Part shown: positions 55,871-64,000 of the stretch, one piece after another
Layout of the letters: every line of letters begins with the position of its first letter
How positions within the stretch are numbered: the stretch's first letter is position 1
Assembly: GCF_000340215.1 (NCBI RefSeq)
Contig: NW_006921555.1
Location: 182,005-246,004, forward strand
Source: Pseudocercospora fijiensis CIRAD86
Taxonomy: Eukaryota > Ascomycota > Dothideomycetes > Mycosphaerellales > Mycosphaerellaceae
Direction of reading: 5' to 3'
Length of the DNA: 64,000 bases
Notes under the pieces: model-generated
The model's database searches: none
Told to the model about the DNA's origin: nothing
Seen by the model: only the letters and a program-made list of their open reading frames with translations
Position numbers and translations under genes: made by a program

Positions 55871-57985
55871 TATCGCGTAGTCGCGGCCGTATATTCTTTA
55901 AACACTAAATAGGGACACTAGATTGTTTATACTAAAACGTTTGCTTTCTATTAGTAGACTATACCTACGGCCGCTAACCTCGCCCGCGGCCGTTTCTTCT
56001 CGTTGTCTCTAACTATCGGTTATATACCTATATATTATTTATAGACGATACCCTTTACGTCGCTACTATATAAAGTTTAGATAATCTACCTAAGTCCCGC
56101 TAATCTGTCTTAGCGTCCTAAGTCTCGCAAATCTATCTTAGCGTAAATACAGTTACTAGAGAATCTACTTTCTTAATTACTTTATATTATTACCTTACTA
56201 TTAGAGCAGATTACTAGCCCCTTTATTATACCTAAGTATAGGTTTCTTCTATATAGGTATAGCGCGCGTCTAATAGAGATATCTCGATACGACTTAATCT
56301 TATTACTCTAGTATAGTATAAACAATTGCTCGTAGTATAGAAACTAATAGACGAGAACGTAATAGCCCTTAAAGTACTACGTAGACCTAACGAACCTAGA
56401 ACTATAAAGGTTAATATACTTAGGCGTATATTCGAATAGATCGGTAATTCTATCGAGGGTAACTCGGTTAGGGCGACTATACTCTAGCGGTACGCTCTAT
56501 AGTATAAGCTCTAGGAGACTAGTACTAATTATTCTCTCCGTATATCCTAAGCCTTCGTTCGAAGCCTCGACTAGTACGGCCTAATCTATTACGCCGTCGT
56601 CCTCGGAATATCTATAGACGCCTCCTACCGAGTAAGTAACTATATTATCGAAGCCGCGTAGGGCGAAGATTAGTTTACTTAAGCCTCGGAGCTTATCTAG
56701 CTCCTATTTAGCGCTCTACTTATAGTATCTAAACGTATTCTCGCCGATATTATAGCTACCTCTCGAATTAGACTTAGTCTTAAAGACGCTTATTACTTCT
56801 AGATAGAAGGTAAACGGAAAAGGCTTATAGAAGCCTAGAATAGTCGTAGTAATAAGAGGAAGAGCGCTCTTTATATTTTATTACTAGTAGTAATATTACC
56901 GCTATAAGAGACGCTTATAAACCGAAACCTAGTAAGGAACGTATAATATAGGCCTACCTACCTAATATTCCCGAAGACTATATCGTTCTCTAAGGCTTTA
57001 AGATAGGGCGTACTCTACTAGCGCCGAAAAACTATATATTACGCGTATTACGTAAAAACGTCTAAGGAAGCTTAAGGTTAAAGTAGGTAGTAATATACTA
57101 GTAGAAGATTTATAGCTAGAAGACGATAGCGTAGAACCCGATCTACCGCTATTAGACGGCAAAGGAGGTAAAGGTATCTAGGATAATCCTCTTACTATAG
57201 ATAGGAATATAGCTCCTAATTTTCTTAATATATACGATAGATTAGAGCTCTGTTTCTAATATCGCCGGCTTAGCCGTAGATACGGGATAGAAGACTACTA
57301 TACCTACTACCGGAAATAGTAGATAGACTTTACTACTACTCTACTACTAAATATTAGAGAGCGTCTCGCTACGTTAGGCCGGCTACTATATATATAAACT
57401 TTGATTATTCTATTTCTTTTACCTACCGTCCCTATATATAATATTATAGGAAAGCCTTTCGCGATTTCCTTCGTAAAATTAACGCTTCTAAATAATAGGT
57501 TATCGAATCTACTATATAGGCTACTATAACTCTAGAGAGGATTATACTAACTAGTTAGTATAGTATCTAGTTTATTCGTTATAGAATCTACTAACCTTTC
57601 TTAAGTCCGCCGATTCTAGGGCCTACTCTAATTGTTCTCGTAAGAGAATTACTTACGTCCTACTATAAGTTATTCCGATTCCTATAGTATAACCCTCGCT
57701 AACTATTTAGTCCTTAAATAGCCTACGTAGCCTACGCTAGCTATATCCGCGCGATCCGTAGTAATATTACTACTAAGTATACCGACCTACTTAAGGTCCT
57801 TAAGGTATAGAAAGCCTTAAAGTCTCTTTAGCCGTAGGGTTTATTATCTAGCTATATATTCCTCGATTCCTACGATAAAACCTTCGTTAATCTTATTTAC
57901 TAGAGCGGTAGCCGCGGAGGTAACGAATACGGTCGTTAATATCGTAGCTTAGTAGATATAGACGTAAGTAATATATAGTCCTCTA
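55871..57985 (+). other. Unassigned degenerate coding relic(s)
   Basis: Between about 56330 and 56900 one + strand frame has only Trp/Gln-type stops and reads LIDENVIALKVLRRPNEPRT, NILRRIFE.IGNS, FVRSLD.YGLIYYAVVLGI and SLKDAYYF.IEGKRKR. The rest (to 57985) keeps shorter coding-like stretches (RERLATLGRLLYI near 57360) in changing frames. I considered a tyrosine-recombinase (DUF3435) or zinc-finger host-like protein but cannot show the required residues. It may be one long gene or two elements. It ends where the minus-strand Gypsy-2 begins. Confidence 0.35.
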
Positions 57986-57989
57986 TCTA

Positions 57990-60790
57990 TTTACTTATAC
58001 TAATCTCTTTTTTTTTCTAGAAGGGTTCCTACTATTCTAAAGCTTAGAACTAACTATTATAGTCCGGAGGAGTCTAAATCTAATACTAAATAAGGGTTCT
58101 TATAGGTTTTTTAGTAGAGTCTATATATTTTCTAAGATATAATCGTTTTGTTCTTCTTTAAGAGGATCTTTTATTTTCGGCTAGAGAGCCGATACTTACT
58201 TATAAATATCTAAATAAAATCCTCTTCTACTTCTAACTTATATCCTCCTTTTTAAACTTTTTAAATAAATAAACCTAATTCTTAAAGAAACTAATAAATT
58301 AGTAAAATTTATAAACCGCTAATCGTAGCTTTATAGAAAAACGCTAGGTTCCTATTTTATTTTCTCTATTTCCCTTAGCTTTCCTAGTCTCCTAATAGTT
58401 AATCCTTTATCTCGATTTCTCTATATTTCGCTTTAAAATCGTCTAGCGCTATAGTATCTACGATATTTTCTAGGATTTCCTAGGTAGGTTTATAGTAACT
58501 AGTCTATTTTATAAGTACTTCTCGTCTACTACCTCGTTTCGTTCTCTATATATATAGGATGTCTTCGACCTACTATTCTTCGTATATCTTAAATAATATA
58601 GAGTCCGGCTATTTGTTATTAATTTCCTACTCTAGTAGTTAATCTTTACTTACTAGTTATAGAAGCTTAGTATAGAATACTAGGTAAATACTACTTAGAA
58701 TCCTAGATAGTCGTACTAATACTAGTAATAATACTTCTTCGACTATATACTTAGTATATTTCGAGTCGAGGCTCTTCTTAGGCCTATCGGTCTAGTAATT
58801 CCTTAGGTTAAGCTAGACTTATCTCTAACTTAGTATATCGGAGCTAGGGTTCTAGTTTTATTTATATTATCCTTCTATTTTTATACTACCTCCGCTATCT
58901 ATACTTAATATAGGTCTAAGATCTTCTTAATTTTGTCTTTAAATTCCTCCGCTCGCTTTACTACGTTTAACTATCTATTAATAGTAGGGTCCTCGTCTAG
59001 CGCTATAAGAGACGTAAACTCGTATTTATAAGTCGCGAAGAAGGAGCTTATTCCTAACCTAACTTAGTACCTTCTATTAAACGCTAGTTCTACTATATAT
59101 AACTATTAGTTATAGTCGGACTATATTTAGTTAGTATAGTTCCGAAGATATATCTATATATTCTAATTCGCGCGTTCTAGGCCTCTATCGGTTTATAGGT
59201 AGTATGCGGAGCTTAGCCTCTATTTTACGCTAAGGAGCCTATATATTTCTTTCTAGAACGTACTCGTCTAATTTATATCTTTATTACTAGTAATCGCCTA
59301 GGTACTCTATAATATCTAACCTAGTATTTTAGGAATAAAACTATATATTCCTCTACTTTTATAGAGAGGGTACTAATTAGGGCGATCTATTTACTAAGGC
59401 GGTCCTTAATTATCTAGAAGTAATAACTCTCGTCGGATTCGAGGAGGTTAGTTATAAAGTCTATCGAGATTTCTTAGAAGAAATAGTTAGAAACTAGAAG
59501 TAGCTTTAGGAGACTATATTTATATTCTCTTTATACCTTATTATATCCGTAGTAACGTATGTAAGGAGGCTTTCGTAATTCCGGCCGTTCGTTAGCGTAG
59601 ATTTGTAAGCATCTTAGCGTTCTATATCGATACTTCTACGAATTACTATACGCTCTATAGCGATGCAATTGTACTGATTTTTACACTAAAATAATCGCAG
59701 CGTCGAGTTCTATAATTCCAAAATTGTAGGCAATGTATTGTAGCAGAATATACTAATGTAGAAGTATGTAGTTTAAAGCCTAGTCGAATAGCTAAGTGCC
59801 GCTAAGTTAGGGTCTAGCGAGGGTCGGTAATGTCCGCTAAATCTCCGAGCTTCGATAAGCGACTAAGGGAATGTTAGCTATCGAGATTTGCGGAAGTTGC
59901 CGCTTTCTAATCAATGCTAAACTAACTACTAATCGATTGGTATCTACTAGAAACAGCTAGCGGCGGCCCTTCCTACCGCGCTAACGAGGTAGGTAGCATT
60001 ACGAAAGCCTCCTTATATACGTTAATTATAGTTTCGTAGGAATTATAGTTTTATAGGAATTATAGTTTCGTAGGAATTATATATCTATTTTAACTATAGT
60101 AGCTAGTAAAAGTCGTAACCTAGTATAGAAGTAGTAGAATCCTAGCTAGGATAGCCGTAAAGTAGTAAGTCGTAGATCGACTAGATAATCTTCGTATATA
60201 ATATATCCTATTAGAGTTCTTCGATTCCTATATCTTTATATTCGGCCTCTAATATAGCTAGAGCTCCTAGGATCTAGAGCTTACTATAGTAGCGGAGGAA
60301 CCCTTTATAGTCTATTATATAGTCTCTAATCTAAATTTTCGCTTTAATTTCCGGCTATAATAATATAGATTCCTCTCGGACTTTCTATAGTACTATCTAG
60401 TATACCGTATCTTTCTTAACTATACTCTTCTATAGTTTGTTTATTTCTAGATCTTAGAATAGTTTAGCGCCTTCTAGTAGGGATCGTATAGGCTCCGTTT
60501 CGTTTATAGGTAGGAATAATAGGCTCGCCTTAGATATATATAGAAAGTTTTAAATCGTAGCGCTATAGATTTATACGTTTTCTAGCTAGTTCGGAGAGAG
60601 ATCCGGCTTTAGGAATCTTCGGAACCGTAAGAGTTTATTATCCTATTCTAGTATACCTTCTTCCCTTTTTAATAGGATATTTAGGAGGATTACTTCGACT
60701 CCTAGCTAGTAAACTAGAGTAAACTAGTATTTAGCTAGTTCTTCCTACTAGCGGATCTATCTCTCGGATAGTAAAGGAGGGAAACTAATA
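57990..60790 (-). pseudogene. Gypsy-2 pol relic (RNase H, integrase, C-terminal part), interrupted by a MITE
   Basis: Right to left on the minus strand: the end of RNase H and the H2C2 region (about 60600-60100; NETEPIRSLLEGAKLF, RDYIID.KGFLRY), then, beyond the MITE, the integrase core (59480-58960) with DFITNLLESDESYYF, IKDRLSK.IALIST and a LERVN-type region near 59170. The block LIEGTKLG and FFATYKYEFTS-like sequence follow (about 59040). The remaining 900 bp are the degraded C-terminal region. RT is missing, because the frame ends near 60790. Sequence differs from Gypsy-1, so this is another family. No LTRs were found. Confidence 0.72.
59555..60022. mobile_element. MITE with inverted repeats and TA duplication (MITE-2)
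   Basis: The 468-bp unit begins ACGTATGTAAGGAGGCTTTC and ends with the complement (GAAAGCCTCCTTATATACGT), with TA at 59553-59554 and 60023-60024. Terminal repeats are about 24 bp. Inside, CA and TG are far more common than in the flanks (for example GATGCAATTGTACTGA near 59663), and no coding frame is present. It interrupts Gypsy-2 between RNase H and integrase. Confidence 0.82.
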
Positions 60791-61079
60791 CTACTACTAC
60801 TACTTATAGTAATAGTATAGGCTACCGAGGGTAATATAATCTATAGCAATATAGGCAGCTATATTTAGTAAGACAGGATAACGAGACTGTCGCTTAGGCT
60901 AATAACTAGAGCCCTGCAATATAGGCATTATAGAAGCGTAATATAAACAATATGCTATACGAGGTTGATAATCTATCTACTCTATAAAAGGAGGCCTCTT
61001 ATATAGGCTTAAAACTAGCCTATAGGTATAGGGCCGGTTACTAGCTAATATCCCTCCCTTTCTTCGTATCTAACTAGAT
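60791..61079. other. Non-coding island with milder RIP and a TATA-like box
   Basis: CA and TG are present at a near-normal rate here (GACAGGATAACGAGACTGTCG, GCAATATAGGCA). The motif CTCTATAAAAGGAGG at about 60980 is a good TATA-like sequence on the + strand. No gene follows on that strand that I can name. It may be an LTR or terminal region of the minus-strand relic to its right, or an inserted short element; no inverted repeats were found. Confidence 0.4.
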
Positions 61080-63558
61080 ACGCTTTATATTGCGCGCTTA
61101 AAACAAACATATATACATCCTTAGCGCTCTTAGCTAAGGCTATTTTTAGAACTCCGTAATAATACCCCCGGGGTAGTATTAATCCTAGATACTATAATTA
61201 TATAAAAACAACTTCCTAAGCAATACTATATAGACTTACTATTGCTTTAACGCGCCGTAATCCTTACTAGTAATAACCTTATCTGCTAGTCGGCTCTCGA
61301 AATCTCCTCCGTATACGTTAAAGCTATTAGTACCGAAGTACTATCCCTTATAGAGAGCTTAATTAATAAGGAGGTTAGTAGCCTTTTCCTTCGTAGTATT
61401 CTCCTAATCGTATAGATATTCCTTAAGTCCCTCGTTATTAAGGTAGAGGATCTGTTTAACTTCGTTCTAAATAACGTAACTTAACTAAGGAATCCTACTA
61501 ACTAGGGCGTCGGAGATATAGCCGAGGCCTTCGACTAAGATAGCCGTAGGGAAAGCGAATAGTACGAAGGAGTTAGAGGCTAGGAGGGCGGTTAGATTGC
61601 GGTACGCTTTAGCAACCTAAGAGACTATTAAGTTCTCGTAGCCCTTAACCTTAGTACCGTTAATAACGCGAGAGTAGCCTAGGTTAATTAATATATAGTT
61701 GCTCTTAGTCTTTAGATTACTATATAGTAGGCGTAGTATCTAAATAGAGACCTTATACTCCTTTAGAGGGTTAAGGATCTACTCCGCTTTGCGCCCCTTA
61801 CTATTAGGCTAACTATCGAATATATAGTCGAGGTCGTCGTCGGTAAGGTACTTATTAGTAAGCTTACCGATCTTGCTTAGTAGGACTAGGCTACGAGCCT
61901 TAAGCTTCTTAACCTAGTTCGTAAAGACCTCGGGCTAATATATACCTTCGATAATAGTAGAGTAGCTAGTCTTATCCTTAGATATAAGGCAGACCTTAAT
62001 ACGTAGGTAACTAGTACCCTCGCTAGCTACGAGCTTAACTATATCTTATCCGAAACGAGTAGACTCCTTAGAAGGACAGTTTTTATAAGTACCGCTAACC
62101 TTAAAGAACTTAGTAGGCTTAGGGATAGAGATAAGCTCGTATATATAATTAGGTCGAAGGGCGATAGCTAAGAGCTATAGGGTAGGGTACTAGCGGACGA
62201 TTTAGTTGCTTATACTATAAGTTTAAAGGGAATTGCGGCCTTCTTACTTAGACTTAGGTATCGTACGTATATACTAAAGGTATATTTTAAACTCCTCCTA
62301 TATTAGATCGATAAGGAAAGGAAGGTATACTCTATAAGGCTCTTATAACTAACCGAAGACTCGAGGGAAGATAATATTACTAGTCTAACGAAAGCGATCG
62401 AAGGAGGTACCTTAGCTAAGAATACCGGTAACGAACTTGCTCTAGCGATCTATTAGCATAAGGGCGCGAGTAATAGTACTAGTAGGGTTAAGCGCGTAGA
62501 GTCCTAGAGATATCGGGGCGGTAATAGGGCGTCTAGGAAACTAGTTAGTATAGGCCTAATTAGCCTTAAGGGTAGCGAAGGCATCTTAATTAGCGACATT
62601 ACGTCTAATCTTTAATAGGCGGCTAATAAGGATACTCGTCTTAGTACTAGTATAGAGACTATACGCCTTAGCGGCCTTCTTAATATAGCTAGTATATATA
62701 GTAAACGGCTCTTCGCCTAGCTTACTAAGGTCGTCGTACTACTAATAGATAGATAGGGCGATAGATACTTTACTTATATCGCCCTTAGGAACTATATCGA
62801 TCTCGGTAATAAGATATACGATAGAGTTACCCTTATAAGATCTATAGATATTCTTAGTTAATAGTATTAGCGAGAGGCCTCTATATCTACGCTTACTAAA
62901 AGAGCCCTCGGAGGAAATAGTATCTTCTAGTAGCGTATCCGGTATATTAATATCGGAGTCGCTACAGTTAGTACTAGAAGGTATAGTAGACTTCTTAGCG
63001 GCTTTCTAGAATACCCGGCGAGCCTCTAGTACCTTCTAACGCGCTACTTCTACCTTAGCGCGCTTATCTTAAACTTCTTAGAGGACCTTACGGTTACGGG
63101 TCGAGCGACGATCTTATACCTATATCTCTATAGCGAGCGCTAGACTAGTAGCCGTATCGGCTTCTATCTTAAAACGAAGAACCTTACGTTCGAGAATATC
63201 TACGATAGGAGCCTCTTAACCCTTAATAATAAAACCTATACTATTAATACGATAGCCCTTCTCTTTTAGTAGATCTTTAGTAGACTAGGCGTTAAGATCT
63301 ACTTCGGCAATAGCATCCTTATACCGCTTCTAGTAGGCTATCGTAAAGTCGTTAAGTACGAAGGTTAAGTTAACTAATTACTTATCGTACTTCTTACTAG
63401 TAGTAGAGACTCGATAGATTATAGTACGGGAAAGATACTCTACGTCCTCGCGACGGACCGGATACTTATTAACGAACGACGCAACCTACTTAGTACGCTC
63501 TTATCTATTATAGGCGAAGTTAATAAGGCTCTTTAGGAGACTACTCGGACCTCCCTAC
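61080..63558 (-). pseudogene. Long unassigned protein-coding relic
   Basis: One minus-strand frame runs from about 63540 to 61150 with almost only Trp/Gln-type stops, so it was a single protein of roughly 800 residues. Legible parts from the N-terminus are FVNKYPVRREDVEYLSRTI (about 63440), FVLNDFTIAY.KRYKDAIAE, DLLKEKGYRINSIGFIIKG, a Lys/Arg-rich stretch (about 63080-62990), YLITEIDIVPKGDISKVSIA, a GTYKNCPSKES segment (about 62080), KYLTDDDLDYIFDSQPNSKG (about 61850), VAKAYRNLTALLASNSF (about 61600) and NSFNVYGGDFESRLADKVI (about 61300). No transposase, RT, integrase, helicase or recombinase motif is evident. A structural (gag- or capsid-like) protein of a retroelement, a virus-derived gene or a captured host gene all remain possible. 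RIP implies the sequence was repeated. Confidence 0.55.
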
Positions 63559-64000
63559 TATAAGGGTTAGTAGCTAAGTAGTAAGAATATACGCGAAACT
63601 TTAAACTAAACTAAAGGGAGCACTAAATTAATATAGCTACTATCTATATAAGACGAACTGCGAAGAAAGGAAGAAGGGTACCTTAGAGGGAGAGCCCCTT
63701 CCTTAGTATTCCGCCCTACGGCCGTCTAGCGCGTCCGACGCGTAAGCGTAAGTACGTATATCCTACTTGTCCGCTATCTCGTAGCGCCTTTGTCTCCTAG
63801 CTAACTAGCGTAGCGCGCGTATACGAACTCGTTTAACCGCTCTTAAGTAAACATATTTCTCCTAGCTCTTCCTTGCCTTCCGGTTCCTTCCTACTACTCG
63901 GATCTATCCTACGACTCTATATGTCTCGCTTACTATCGTCCGTATATATATACGCGTAGTTTAGTATAGTCCCGTCGTTCGTATATTAATATATAACGTA
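63559..64000 (-). repeat. Gypsy-1-family LTR, cut by the window edge
   Basis: Matches 46109-46560 of the Gypsy-1 5' LTR, from TATAAGGGTTAGTAGC through CGTTCGTATATTAATATATAACG. About 440 of some 710 bp lie in the window. Whether it is a solo LTR or the start of a full element to the right cannot be seen. Confidence 0.88.

Noticed and set aside
56330..56900. Starship captain (DUF3435 tyrosine recombinase)
   Set aside because: Considered because of the FVRSLD..GLIYYAVVLGI segment, but no Arg...His-x-x-Arg...Tyr set could be placed, so the call is not supported.
60975..61000. Host gene promoter from the TATA-like box
   Set aside because: No reading frame follows on the + strand within 500 bp, and the only coding relic nearby is on the opposite strand; kept as a description only.

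Overview
This window looks like a filamentous ascomycete (Pezizomycotina) heterochromatic block: a graveyard of nested transposable elements mutated by repeat-induced point mutation (RIP). CpA and TpG are rare almost everywhere, TpA is in large excess, and CpG is still common. That is the mark of CpA-to-TpA change on both strands, not of CpG methylation decay. Tryptophan (TGG) and glutamine (CAA/CAG) codons have therefore become TAG/TAA throughout. No reading frame longer than 68 codons survives, and I see no intact host gene, tRNA, rRNA or CRISPR. Families were recognised by translating through these stops by eye; coordinates of degenerate pieces are approximate, and those with target-site duplications or terminal repeats are tight.

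Left part (1-8.5 kb): a degenerate 25-bp minisatellite, a Ty1/Copia pol relic (+), an unassigned coding relic, and a Ngaro/DIRS-type tyrosine-recombinase retrotransposon (+). 8.5-14.1 kb: a Copia element (-) whose gag is split by a structurally complete Pogo/Fot1 transposon with TA duplication, roughly 105-bp inverted repeats and a recognisable spliceosomal intron. 14-18.9 kb: a Mutator-like element (MULE-1) and fragments. 18.9-29.5 kb: a multi-layer nest in which a Copia (-) carries a Pogo-A copy, which itself carries a second, different Copia; a 347-bp MITE also sits in the outer Copia. 29.5-35 kb: MULE-2 with a perfect 9-bp duplication, next to a second Pogo-type family (Pogo-B). 35-39.4 kb: Copia and Ngaro remnants and a solo Gypsy LTR with a 5-bp duplication. 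39.4-48 kb: a third Pogo-A copy split by a Gypsy element with two LTRs. 48-54 kb: a second Ngaro element with A1...B1-A2-B2 split repeats, inserted inside a Copia-associated repeat whose empty-site paralogue lies at 13.7 kb. 54-64 kb: unassigned coding relics, a second Gypsy pol (-) containing a 468-bp MITE, a 2.5-kb unassigned coding relic (-), and a Gypsy LTR running off the right edge.

The elements do not form a pathway. What the window records is an insertion chronology: Copia first, then Pogo or MULE, then Gypsy, Copia or Ngaro inside those, with short MITEs showing milder RIP. The best leads are the unassigned relics at 61.1-63.6, 54.5-58.0 and 3.8-4.7 kb, the two MITEs, the Ngaro full-site/empty-site pair and the Pogo intron.
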